Notes under the pieces: model-generated
Told to the model about the DNA's origin: nothing
The model's database searches: none
What the model saw: only the letters and a program-made list of their open reading frames with translations
NCBI RefSeq assembly: GCF_042678405.1
Contig: NZ_JBHTLI010000001.1
Coordinates: forward strand, 1,798,001-1,862,000
Origin: Salegentibacter_A chungangensis
GTDB lineage: Bacteria; Bacteroidota; Bacteroidia; Flavobacteriales; Flavobacteriaceae
Direction: 5' to 3'
Length of the DNA: 64,000 bases
Translations under genes and position numbers: made by a program
Shown: positions 40,944 through 49,273 of the stretch, piece after piece
How the letters are laid out: every line of letters begins with the position of its first letter
How positions within the stretch are numbered: position 1 is the stretch's first letter

Positions 40944-41599
40944 AGGTGCTTGACAAGCCAGTCCTTTAACTCAAAGAAATTTTGTGGGGCCACCCCGTGG
41001 CCTACAGGAAATTCTGAATAGGTATTTTCAATATTCAGGCTGTCCAGGAAAGGTTTGGTTTGTCTTGCCCATTCTACTGGGATCACCTGGTCTGCAGAGC
41101 CGTGTGAGCAGTAGAAAGAAAGGTGTGAGAAATCATTCTTCTCGTAATTTTCTTTCAGAATGCCTTTATTTACATAACCGCTTAGTGCAACTACGTTTTT
41201 AACCTTCTCAGGGTAGGAGAGGGCAACGGCATAACTAAGAATGGTGCCCTGGCTAAAGCCGAAAAGCGTAACATTTGCAGGGTCTACAGGGTAGTTTTCT
41301 ATAGCTTCATCTATAAAATCGGCGATTTTGTCTCTTGATTCTATAGCCTGATCATCATCACTGAATTTTCCGTCGGTATTATCCCAGTGTATGGCATACC
41401 AGGCATTTCCGAAAGGCTGCATAGGATAAGGAGCTTTTACCGAAATCACGAAAAGTTCGTCAGGTAGTTCTCCGGCGAAGGAGAAAAGATCGTTCTCATC
41501 GCTTCCGTAGCCGTGAAACATAATCAGTAAAGGCGCCTTATCAAGCTTTACTTTAGGTTCTCTTACTTTATGATATAGGGATAAACTGGTGGTATTCAT
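40940..41599 (-). CDS. Alpha/beta-hydrolase, carboxylesterase/phospholipase type
   Basis: This 219-aa enzyme has the oxyanion motif MFHGYGSDENDL near residue 28 and the nucleophile motif LFGFSQGTILSYAVAL near 115. The acid and base are likely the Asp in HGSADQVIPVEWA (near 168) and His in PVGHGVAP near 200. The group includes YpfH and dienelactone-hydrolase-like esterases; the substrate is unknown. It starts 1 bp inside the DUF4870 stop (TAATG), so translation is coupled, and it belongs to the BatA-DHOase-DUF4870 unit. Confidence 0.88.
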   Translation of the reverse strand: MNTTSLSLYHKVREPKVKLDKAPLLIMFHGYGSDENDLFSFAGELPDELFVISVKAPYPMQPFGNAWYAIHWDNTDGKFSDDDQAIESRDKIADFIDEAIENYPVDPANVTLFGFSQGTILSYAVALSYPEKVKNVVALSGYVNKGILKENYEKNDFSHLSFYCSHGSADQVIPVEWARQTKPFLDSLNIENTYSEFPVGHGVAPQNFFELKDWLVKHL

Positions 41600-41925
41600 T
41601 AATTTATTGTGCTAAACCATTTTTGAAATTGTGCGCCAACAAGAGGCACTTCTTTTTGTTCCCCCTGGACCGCACTTACAAATCCGTAGATCCAGAGAAT
41701 AAAGATGCAAACGTAAAACGCGGAAGAGATCAGCCAGCTGTCGAACATTCCTACAAGTACCCCTAAAAGATAAAAGGTAATATGAATCCCGAAAGCCTGT
41801 CTTATATGGAAGCTGGCAAACGGGTTCTTGGTATCATTATTCATAAAGTAGGCAATTATGGTGCCTATAACTGTGAGATACGCAACTATAGCTGCTGTTT
41901 TTCCCTCTTCTGCAACGCTTTTCAT
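41599..41925 (-). CDS. DUF4870 small membrane protein
   Basis: This 108-aa protein has three membrane helices (about 12-30, 45-65, 70-90) and the DUF4870 pattern: KTAAIVAYLTVIGTIIAYFMN, FASFHIRQAFGIHI and FILWIYGFVSAVQGEQKEVP. The family is predicted to be small inner-membrane proteins of unknown role. It is coupled to the esterase gene by a one-base overlap. It lies 55 bp after the dihydroorotase-like gene. Confidence 0.88.
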   Translation of the reverse strand: MKSVAEEGKTAAIVAYLTVIGTIIAYFMNNDTKNPFASFHIRQAFGIHITFYLLGVLVGMFDSWLISSAFYVCIFILWIYGFVSAVQGEQKEVPLVGAQFQKWFSTIN

Positions 41926-41980
41926 TTGATGAAGTTTAATCTGTAATTACAGATATACAAAGATATTAATATTGTTTTTT

Positions 41981-43231
41981 CTAAAGACCGGCAAAGCCTT
42001 TTTTAGTAATAATTCCAATAGCCCGGCCTTTAAGTTTGCTTCCCAGGAAAATACTGTTCTCTGAAGTTGAATGAATATGGTCTTTAGTAAACTTATAATC
42101 CACTTCTGGTGAGAAAAGGCTTAGGTCGGCAGGTTCTCCTTCTTCGATAGTGGAAGCTTTAAGCCCAAAACGGTTTTTCCCCCGACTTAGGATCTCTGCA
42201 CAGTCTTCAGCAGAAAAAATGGTTCCAAGAGCGCCAAAAGCAGTTTCCAGCCCAATCGTTCCGTACATAGCATTTTCAAATTCTACCTTTTTATGCTCAA
42301 TATCGATGGGATTATGATCACTGGTAACCATATCTATGCTGCCATCTTTTAGCCCTTCTATTAAAGCTTCAAGGTCTTCTTTGGTTCTTAAGGGTGGTTG
42401 TACCTTGGTATTGGCATCGAATTCCTTTAAAACATCATCTGTAAAGATAAGGTTGTGGATTGCGACGCTGCAACTTACATCCAGCCCTTGTTCCTTAGCC
42501 TTCCTTATGAGTTCTACCGTTTTGGCGGTTGAAATTGTTGGAATATGTAATTTTCCTCCGGTGTATTCAAGAAGGAACAGATCTCGTGCCACCTGAAGCT
42601 CTTCAGCCAGATTAGGAATTCCTTTAAGCCCTAAAGAAGTGCTGCTGTGGTGCTCGTTCACCTGGCCTTTTCCTGCTATTTTGTTCTCCTGCGGAAAAGA
42701 TTGTACGAGCCCGCCAAAATTCTGGGTATACTGCAGTGCCAGTTTCAAAAGGTTCGGGTTGTCTACCGGCTGTTTGTAATCCCCGAAGCTTACGGCTCCG
42801 CCCTGGGCCATATCATATAATTCGGCAAGGTCAATTCCTTCGCTTTTAACGGTAAGAGCCCCGGTGGGTAACAGGTTAACCGCGTGATCCAGCGCCTTTG
42901 ATTTTATGGAGATCACGGCCGAGTTGGTGTCTATAACAGGATTGGTGCTGGCATTCAGCACCACCGAAGTAAATCCGCTCTTGGCGGCGGTGTCAAGTCC
43001 GTTTGCAATGGTTTCCCGTTCTTCATACCCCGGCTCTCCAAAACTTACACTGCTGTCAAACCAGCCTCTCGAAACGTGCAGGTTTCCCTCTCTGATTTCC
43101 CTGTCTGCTTTTTCTTTTATTTCTGAAGAGATCCTTTTAATGATCCCATCTTCGATAAGAATATCTTTGGTTTGCTTGTGAAAAGCTGACTGCTGGTCAA
43201 GTATTTTGGCTGATTTAATTAGTAGCTTCAT
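41981..43231 (-). CDS. Dihydroorotase-like protein without metal ligands
   Basis: This 416-aa amidohydrolase-fold protein aligns end to end with type I dihydroorotase: MKLLIKSAKILDQQS, GIPNLAEELQVARDLFLLEY, KVQPPLRTKEDLEALIEGL. Yet the active-site pattern D-x-H-x-H is DSSVS (Asp59, Ser61, Ser63). The later HIAHIST is HIPTIST, and DHAPH is DHNPI, with the catalytic Asp kept. It should be unable to hold zinc in the normal way. Pseudomonas has an inactive pyrC' that supports aspartate transcarbamoylase, so a structural role is possible. It starts 4 bp inside the BatA gene. Confidence 0.85.
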   Translation of the reverse strand: MKLLIKSAKILDQQSAFHKQTKDILIEDGIIKRISSEIKEKADREIREGNLHVSRGWFDSSVSFGEPGYEERETIANGLDTAAKSGFTSVVLNASTNPVIDTNSAVISIKSKALDHAVNLLPTGALTVKSEGIDLAELYDMAQGGAVSFGDYKQPVDNPNLLKLALQYTQNFGGLVQSFPQENKIAGKGQVNEHHSSTSLGLKGIPNLAEELQVARDLFLLEYTGGKLHIPTISTAKTVELIRKAKEQGLDVSCSVAIHNLIFTDDVLKEFDANTKVQPPLRTKEDLEALIEGLKDGSIDMVTSDHNPIDIEHKKVEFENAMYGTIGLETAFGALGTIFSAEDCAEILSRGKNRFGLKASTIEEGEPADLSLFSPEVDYKFTKDHIHSTSENSIFLGSKLKGRAIGIITKKGFAGL

Positions 43232-45153
43232 TTAAAAAATTTTAATAGTAGCATTTCAAGGCTCATAAAGAACAATGCAAAAATAACAAACCATTTCCAA
43301 AGCGGCTTGGTTTGACCCGATGCTTTTGCATTTTCGAAATATTTATCGATAGATTCAAAATTACGGATGTTTTTCAGGCTTTCAGGATGAGTGTACACCA
43401 GCTTGCTTTCTGTTCTTTTTTCATTAAAACTAAGCTTCCCCAGATCACTCTTTCCGTACATAACTCTATAGTTTCCGGGAGTTTCTATGGCATTAGTGAA
43501 GATCTGTACCTTATCCGGAAACAATTGCTGTTGTGGAATTACAGAGCTTTCTTCAGATTTCAGGCTTAAAACCTCATCTTGCCCAATACTGACCGGGATA
43601 TCTATTTGGTCCCGATCATTAATTTGATAATATAATTTTGGACTTTTTAAAGCAGCAAGTCCCATATTGTAGAAACTGGGAACGATAAGAGGAGATTGCT
43701 TGAAGTTTGAATTCTCACTATTCAGAGCTGCAGCGAACATAAAAAGCTGATCCCGCTGTAGCAGAAAAGGAGAACCGTCCTGCAGGCTAAGAGCTGCATT
43801 CTGGTTTCGGGAGACGCGGTAAAATGACTGAACTTTTGGATAATCGAAATTACTGATCTGTTTTTCGAAAACAGAGTTGAATAAAGGGTGCTCAAAGGAG
43901 ATCCCGGTTATTAACTGTTCTCTCTCTGTTTCCTCACCGTAAACGGGGGCGTTCAATTCTTTAAGGAAAAGATTATAAGAATTAGGCTGTGCCTTTTGTG
44001 CCGGAATAAGGCAGATTACAGTTCCGTTTTTGTAGAACTGTTTCAGGTTCTGGCTAAGAGCGGAATTTATTTCGGGAATTTCATTAAGCACGATGAGATT
44101 GGAAGAACTGAGGACCTTGTAATCCAGTTGCTGCAGGCTAAAATTATGAAAGCTGAATTCCGGTTCAGTGAAAATTCGCTGCAGAAAATCTGCCGAACTA
44201 TCAGAAATAACACTTACCTGAATTTGGGGGTTTTGATTAAGGCTAAAGTATAGCAGGTTATCATAGATAAGCCCGTTATCTTCAATCTCAAAATAGGCAT
44301 TTGAAAGTGCCTCTCTTTTCAAGTTAAAAATGGTTTCTGCCTCATTTTCTTCGTTAAAATCAGCGGTGTTCTTAGTCAGTAAATCTTCGTTATTATATAA
44401 AGATACTGAAACCGGATCCTCAATTTCTGTATTGCTTTTAAGAAGAAGCTTGATCTCTATTCCTTCTGTATTCTTATTTTGAACAAAGGCTGAATCGATA
44501 CTTATGTTTTCGGGTTTTACAGGCTTCAGCGGAATAAAACTGATATTGATGGCAGAGGAATCTTGTTGTGTCGGCACATTTATGTTCTGCTGAAAATCGG
44601 AAATGAGGATCAGCTCATTTTTGGCTGAGTTTTTATTTTTAAAATAATTGCCTGCTTTCAGTTTAATTTCTTCGAAATTCAGACTACCAGGGGAGTAGTC
44701 TAATTCAGAGAGTTCCTTTCTCAGTTCTGATGTGCTTAGGTTAAAGTATTCCTTGTCGTTTGTGATAAGGCTAAGCTTATCGTTTTCAGGAATATTCTCC
44801 AGCAGGCTTTGTACCGAAGAGGCGAGGAGTTCCCCTTTAGGCCCTCTTAATTGCATGCTTTGGGAGTTATCCAGGTAAATCAGCTTCCGGGTAACCGCTG
44901 CATTCGAGCCTTGGGCCGGTAGGTAAGGCTGGGCAAAAGCAATGATTATGGCCGTTAGCATTAATAGCCTCGAAATCAGGATTAGCCATTTTTTAAGCTG
45001 AGAACTTTTTCTTGTCTCACTTGAGATCTTTTTCAGGAATTTTACGTTCGTGAAGTATTCCTTCTGAAATTTTCTTAACCTAAACAGGTGAACAAGTATG
45101 GGGATTAAAAGAAGAAAGAGGGCATAAAGAAGTTCGGGGTGTAAAAATTGCAT
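43228..45153 (-). CDS. BatA-domain membrane protein
   Basis: This 641-aa protein begins with the BatA-type N-terminus: two membrane helices (about 6-24 and 57-78) around FRLRKFQKEYFTNVKFLKKI. A large periplasmic part with VWA-like features follows (LIYLDNSQSMQLRGPKG, near residue 92), and a final membrane helix lies at about 618-638 (WKWFVIFALFFMSLEMLLLK). The DxSxS motif of a metal-ion site is DNSQS. Related Bat proteins are linked with stress tolerance, but the mechanism is unknown. First gene of a four-gene unit. Confidence 0.85.
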   Translation of the reverse strand: MQFLHPELLYALFLLLIPILVHLFRLRKFQKEYFTNVKFLKKISSETRKSSQLKKWLILISRLLMLTAIIIAFAQPYLPAQGSNAAVTRKLIYLDNSQSMQLRGPKGELLASSVQSLLENIPENDKLSLITNDKEYFNLSTSELRKELSELDYSPGSLNFEEIKLKAGNYFKNKNSAKNELILISDFQQNINVPTQQDSSAINISFIPLKPVKPENISIDSAFVQNKNTEGIEIKLLLKSNTEIEDPVSVSLYNNEDLLTKNTADFNEENEAETIFNLKREALSNAYFEIEDNGLIYDNLLYFSLNQNPQIQVSVISDSSADFLQRIFTEPEFSFHNFSLQQLDYKVLSSSNLIVLNEIPEINSALSQNLKQFYKNGTVICLIPAQKAQPNSYNLFLKELNAPVYGEETEREQLITGISFEHPLFNSVFEKQISNFDYPKVQSFYRVSRNQNAALSLQDGSPFLLQRDQLFMFAAALNSENSNFKQSPLIVPSFYNMGLAALKSPKLYYQINDRDQIDIPVSIGQDEVLSLKSEESSVIPQQQLFPDKVQIFTNAIETPGNYRVMYGKSDLGKLSFNEKRTESKLVYTHPESLKNIRNFESIDKYFENAKASGQTKPLWKWFVIFALFFMSLEMLLLKFFK

Positions 45154-45194
45154 GCCTTTTTCAAGTGTTTATCAAATATAGAAAAACAAGCGTA

Positions 45195-46403
45195 TTAAAG
45201 CCGCTTAATTTTGAATTTAAAAGTACTGCCCTGGCCGGGCTCAGATTCAACCTCTATGTCTCCCTGCATATTTTCGATATGTTTCTTAACCGTGGCCAGA
45301 CCTATTCCGCTGCCGGGATTTCCATCGCGATCTGTGGTGTCCAGGGTAGTGAACAGTTCAAAGATCTTTTTAGATTTAGCCTTGGGGATTCCGCTGCCGT
45401 TATCGCGTACGTGAAAATGGTAATATTGATCTGTCTCTTTAAAACAGATATCGACCATTCTTTCTTTACTATTGTTGTATTTAAGGGCATTGCTTACCAG
45501 GTTCATAAAAACCTGGGTTAATGCAGCCTTATTTACATTATGCAGGGTCCCGGATTGCGGGTAATTAATCGTTACATCATCAGACACCTGATAGAGGTTC
45601 GCAATATTGTTTAACATCCTCCCAAGGTCCACATTCTCATAATCTTTTTCAAAGATATGGTCGCTTCTGTAGAAGCTTAAGATTCCATCAACATAATTCC
45701 GCAGGGAATAAGAAGATTCTATAAGGAATTTTAAATACTCTTCGGTTTCCTTATCGAACTTCCCTTTGTTTTCTTCTTTTAGCAGTTCGGTTAAAGAGAT
45801 GATGTTCGCCAAGGGAGATTTTATGTCGTGAGAAACAAGACTGGCAAACTTCTCAAGATCTCTGTATTTCTGCTTCAGCTTTCGCTGCACGTGCTGCAGT
45901 TTATTTTTTTGTTTTCTGAACTCCAAAAGGTTCATTGTCTGGTTTGCCAGTGCTTTCAGAGTCCTTATTTCGGTTTCACCTAGATCTCTTGGTTTGCTGT
46001 CGAAAACAGATAGAACGGCAATGGCGTGCCTCTGTGGATTAAAAAGCGGGATCCCGATATAGAAATTTATCTCTAGAGGGTAGTGCGGTTTCAGCTTTTT
46101 AAAAATTTCAGGGTGAGTATTGCTGTCTAGGATGAAGATTTCTTCCCCGGCTTTTACAGCCAGGTTGGAAAAGGAGTTCTCCCTTTCAATTTCCTTAATG
46201 GCTGTGCCGTATTCAGATTTGTACCAGACTTTCTTTCTGGTGACAACGCTAATATGAGCAACGGGAAAATCTCCGGATTTCGCGGCCAGGTAGGTAAGCT
46301 CATCATAATCCTTATCTGGCCCCGATTTAAAAATAGCGTATTCGGCTAGAGCAGCCTGCCGGAGTTTTTCATTATATGGATACGTCTTTTTGTTTATTTG
46401 CAT
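45195..46403 (-). CDS. Cytoplasmic GAF-domain histidine kinase (second of tandem pair)
   Basis: This 402-aa kinase has no membrane helix. The N-terminal GAF domain spans about 20-155 (IALCVLSV-type segment FNPQRHAIAVLSVFD), followed by a coiled coil (about 160-185). HisKA has the H-box LVSHDIKSPLANIISL (His near 193), and the ATPase domain shows NLVSNALKYN, DNGSGIPKAKSKKIFELFTT and GSGIGLATVKKHIE. It resembles the kinase encoded immediately upstream, so a tandem duplication is likely. No receiver domain or regulator is adjacent. GAF ligand unknown. Confidence 0.92.
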   Translation of the reverse strand: MQINKKTYPYNEKLRQAALAEYAIFKSGPDKDYDELTYLAAKSGDFPVAHISVVTRKKVWYKSEYGTAIKEIERENSFSNLAVKAGEEIFILDSNTHPEIFKKLKPHYPLEINFYIGIPLFNPQRHAIAVLSVFDSKPRDLGETEIRTLKALANQTMNLLEFRKQKNKLQHVQRKLKQKYRDLEKFASLVSHDIKSPLANIISLTELLKEENKGKFDKETEEYLKFLIESSYSLRNYVDGILSFYRSDHIFEKDYENVDLGRMLNNIANLYQVSDDVTINYPQSGTLHNVNKAALTQVFMNLVSNALKYNNSKERMVDICFKETDQYYHFHVRDNGSGIPKAKSKKIFELFTTLDTTDRDGNPGSGIGLATVKKHIENMQGDIEVESEPGQGSTFKFKIKRL

Positions 46404-46432
46404 TGCTGCGCTAGTAGTTCTAAGCTAAATGT

Positions 46433-46459
46433 AATTAAAATTATTTGAGAATTTTAATT
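46433..46459. repeat. Perfect AT-only inverted repeat between the two kinase genes
   Basis: AATTAAAATT, 7 bp, AATTTTAATT. It may be a weak transcription attenuator between the kinase genes or an operator. No T-run typical of a terminator follows. Confidence 0.4.
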
Positions 46460-46471
46460 AATTCACTCCTA

Positions 46472-47689
46472 TTACTCTGATAAATTGCGTTTTATGGAAA
46501 ACAGGAATTCGGTGCCCTTATCAATTTCTGAGTTGAGCCTTATCTTACCTTTAAGCCTTTTAACCAGCTTTTTTACTGTAGAAAGACCAATCCCGTTTCC
46601 TTTGTTCCCCTGCCTGTCTGCGGTGTGGAGGGTGGTGAAGAGTTTAAAGATATCTCTGTGTTTCTCGAGAGGAATTCCCATCCCGTTATCCTTAATGCTG
46701 AAATAGTAGTAATCACGGGTCTTTCTAAACCCAATATCAATAATGATCTTATCTTTATTGTTGTATTTCAGACTATTCCCAAGGAGGTTAAGGAATATCT
46801 GCTCTATTACCGCCCTGTTTGTTTTGATTATTTCATCCTGTTCCGGGAGGTTTATCTCGCAATCTTCAGTAATATTCAACAGGTCTATGATCTCCTCAAG
46901 TAAATGGTTAAGATTGAATTTCTGCTTTAGGGATGCCGAAATGGTATCACTTTCATAGTGGCTCAAGATACCGTTCACATAATTGCTAAGGTTTAGGCTT
47001 GAGCGCTTAAGGTTCTTCAGGTAGTCAACTCCTTCTTTTCCTAATAAAGCAGCATATTTTTTGCGTAACACATCGGTGGTTATGACCATATTTGCCAATG
47101 GCATTTTGATGTCATGAGAGACCATTGCAGCAAAATTCTTAAGCAGGGTATTGTGAATGTGCAGCTCTTTTTCTGCCTTTTCAAGATGATGATTCTTACG
47201 GTGAAGTTCAAACAATGATTCCACCTGTTTTCCAAGGTCTTTTAATGCTTCCTTTTGACCTTTATCAAGCTTGTTCACCTTGGTGTCCAGAACGCATAAT
47301 GTTCCCAGGGGCATCCCGTCACTGTCCAGCAGAGGCACCCCGGCATAGAATAAGATAGGATCTTTTTGAGACCTGGTTAGTGGATTATTTTTGAAACGCG
47401 GGTCTAATCGCGTGTCCTGTACTTCCATTAAATCTTTAGGTTCCAGGATGGCGTGGCCACAAAATGAGATGTTGCGGTCTGTGTCACAAATTTCAGTGCC
47501 AATCTTAGATTTAAACCATTGCTTGGTGTCATCAACAAGTGTGATAAGAGCTATAGGTGTCTTGCAAATGTAAGACGCCAGTTTGGTAATGCTGTCAAAT
47601 TTGGATTCAGCAGGCGTGTTCAGTAGATAGGTCTTTTTAAGAGACCTAAGCCTTTTTCTTTCATATAAAGGGACCGCCGGCTGTAGCAT
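46472..47689 (-). CDS. Cytoplasmic GAF-domain histidine kinase (first of tandem pair)
   Basis: This 405-aa kinase has GAF at about 20-160 (CGHAILEPKDLMEVQDTRLD, then GMPLGTLCVLD), a coiled coil at about 165-190, H-box MVSHDIKMPLANMVITTDVL (His near 193), NLLGNSLKYN, DNGMGIPLEKHRDIFKLFTT and GNGIGLSTVKKLVK. The GAF keeps a Cys-His pair (CGHAI) typical of Bacteroidota GAF kinases that start with FDSITKLASYIC. It is upstream of the paralog at 45195 with a 68-bp gap. No adjacent response regulator, so its target is unknown. Confidence 0.92.
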   Translation of the reverse strand: MLQPAVPLYERKRLRSLKKTYLLNTPAESKFDSITKLASYICKTPIALITLVDDTKQWFKSKIGTEICDTDRNISFCGHAILEPKDLMEVQDTRLDPRFKNNPLTRSQKDPILFYAGVPLLDSDGMPLGTLCVLDTKVNKLDKGQKEALKDLGKQVESLFELHRKNHHLEKAEKELHIHNTLLKNFAAMVSHDIKMPLANMVITTDVLRKKYAALLGKEGVDYLKNLKRSSLNLSNYVNGILSHYESDTISASLKQKFNLNHLLEEIIDLLNITEDCEINLPEQDEIIKTNRAVIEQIFLNLLGNSLKYNNKDKIIIDIGFRKTRDYYYFSIKDNGMGIPLEKHRDIFKLFTTLHTADRQGNKGNGIGLSTVKKLVKRLKGKIRLNSEIDKGTEFLFSIKRNLSE

Positions 47690-47700
47690 TCTGAAGGTTT

Positions 47701-47749
47701 TGTTAATTTAGAGGTGGTTAACTGTTGAAGATTTAACTCTAAGTTAACA
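47701..47749. repeat. Long inverted repeat upstream of the first kinase
   Basis: TGTTAATTTAGAG (47701-47713) and CTCTAAGTTAACA (47737-47749) are inverted with one mismatch and a 23-bp spacer that also contains GTTAAC. It lies just upstream of the kinase start at 47689, so an operator is possible. Confidence 0.4.
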
Positions 47750-47776
47750 AAAAAATTGAAAATTCAGTGGTATTTG

Positions 47777-48541
47777 CTAATATTTTTCAAAAACTCCTAA
47801 CCCGAAAAGAGCAAAGTCATATTTTACCGGATCTGTCCTGTCAAGTTTTCTCAGCGAGTGGTCCAGTTCGGCGAGGGCTTTGGCATCGTTAGCCTTGCGT
47901 TTCAGGAGTTTAAGCTTTCGTGCCACATTTCCGGAATGCACATCCAAAGGGCAGGAGAGCTGTGAGGGATCTATACTTTCCCAAATACCAAAATCCACTC
48001 CTGAATTGTCTTTTCTAACCATCCATCTTAGGTACATATTGATTCGCTTGGCAGCAGAGTTTTTTAACGGATCACTAACATGTTTGCGGGTTCTTGAAGG
48101 GTGGGGAAGTTCGAAGAATATTTTTTTGAATTCGTGAATTGCAGGCTGAAGCGAGTCTGGTAAAGCATATTCCTTAAAAATTGACTCAATATCCCCGTGG
48201 TTGCGGTAAATATTCTGAAGGGATCTAATGAAATACTTCAGGTCTGTATCATTAAAAGTCCTGTGAACAAATCCTTCCAGGTTATCGAGGTCCTCTTTCT
48301 TATGATTCATCACAAAATCATAAGGGCTGTTGCCCATCATCTCCATCAGCCGGTTAGAGTTTTTAAGAATACTTTTTCTGTTTCCCCAGGCTATGGTCGC
48401 CGTAAGAAATCCCGAGATCTCAATATCCTCTTTTTGGCTAAAGAGATGAGGTATCTGCACGGGGTCAGAATCTATGAATTCCGGAGCATTATATTGTTTA
48501 GCTTTAAAGTCTAAAAAAGATTTTAGTTCGCTTTTTTTCAA
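47777..48541 (-). CDS. TIGR02757/DUF2400 family protein
   Basis: This 254-aa protein has the family pattern: KAKQYNAPEFIDSDPVQIPHLFSQKEDIEI, then FLTATIAWGNRKSILKNSNRLMEMM and LRWMVRKDNSGVDFGIWESI, with LSCPLDVHSGNVARKL and FALFGLGVFEKY at the end. These resemble HhH-GPD DNA glycosylases, but the catalytic lysine is not evident, and no activity is known. It is 18 bp before the LolD-like ATPase stop; both are on the minus strand and may be co-transcribed. Confidence 0.9.
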   Translation of the reverse strand: MKKSELKSFLDFKAKQYNAPEFIDSDPVQIPHLFSQKEDIEISGFLTATIAWGNRKSILKNSNRLMEMMGNSPYDFVMNHKKEDLDNLEGFVHRTFNDTDLKYFIRSLQNIYRNHGDIESIFKEYALPDSLQPAIHEFKKIFFELPHPSRTRKHVSDPLKNSAAKRINMYLRWMVRKDNSGVDFGIWESIDPSQLSCPLDVHSGNVARKLKLLKRKANDAKALAELDHSLRKLDRTDPVKYDFALFGLGVFEKY

Positions 48542-48559
48542 ATTCTTGTGCCTTGCGTA

Positions 48560-49219
48560 TTAAACAATTTCTCCGTCAACCATAGTCAGTTTTCTGTCGG
48601 CCATATCAGCGAGTTCTTCGTTATGGGTTACAATAACGAAGGTCTGCTGAAATTCGTCTCTTAAATTAAAGAAAAGACGATGCAGGTTTTCAGCCGATTC
48701 ACTGTCCAGGTTTCCCGAAGGTTCATCAGCAAAAATCACCGAAGGATTGTTAATGAGAGACCTTGCCACTGCAATACGCTGCTGCTCCCCGCCACTAAGC
48801 TCGCCGGGTTTATGGTTGGCCCTGTGTTCCAGTCCCAAAAAACCTAATAATTCGTGAGCTCTTTTTTCGGCTTCAGCCTTAGGGGTTTTATGGATGAAAG
48901 CCGGGATGCAGATATTTTCCAGGGCAGTGAACTCAGGTAGTAACTGGTGAAACTGAAATATAAAACCAATGTGCTTGTTCCTGAATCTCGAGAGCTCCTT
49001 AGAGGACAGCCCATAGATGTTGGTGCTACCTATCTTCAGCTCAGATTCCTTGTTCTTTTCCGGTCTGTCCAGCGTTCCCAGGATCTGAAGCAGGGTGGTC
49101 TTCCCGGCTCCCGATGCCCCAACTATTGAGACAATTTCGCTTTTCTTAATGTGTAAACCTACTCCCTTCAAAACGTGAAGATCACCATAGTATTTATGAA
49201 TATTCTTGGCTATTATCAT
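48560..49219 (-). CDS. ABC transporter ATPase, LolD/MacB type
   Basis: This 219-aa ATPase has Walker A GASGAGKTTLLQILG near 33-47, the Q-loop IFQFHQLLPEFTALENI near 90-106, signature LSGGEQQR near 140, and Walker B VIFADEPSGNLDSES near 160. The LolD-like start is IIAKNIHKYYGDLHVLKG. Such ATPases power LolCDE (lipoprotein release) or MacB-like machines. The permease is not adjacent; the MacB-like permease at 19.8 kb is one candidate partner, but unproven. Confidence 0.93.
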   Translation of the reverse strand: MIIAKNIHKYYGDLHVLKGVGLHIKKSEIVSIVGASGAGKTTLLQILGTLDRPEKNKESELKIGSTNIYGLSSKELSRFRNKHIGFIFQFHQLLPEFTALENICIPAFIHKTPKAEAEKRAHELLGFLGLEHRANHKPGELSGGEQQRIAVARSLINNPSVIFADEPSGNLDSESAENLHRLFFNLRDEFQQTFVIVTHNEELADMADRKLTMVDGEIV

Positions 49220-49273
49220 TCCGGTTCTTTCTACGAATGCTGAAAAGTAGCTAAAATCGGCACAATCCCCAAG

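Noticed and set aside
41981..43231. Functional pyrC
   Set aside because: Four metal or substrate positions are replaced, so I name it dihydroorotase-like only.
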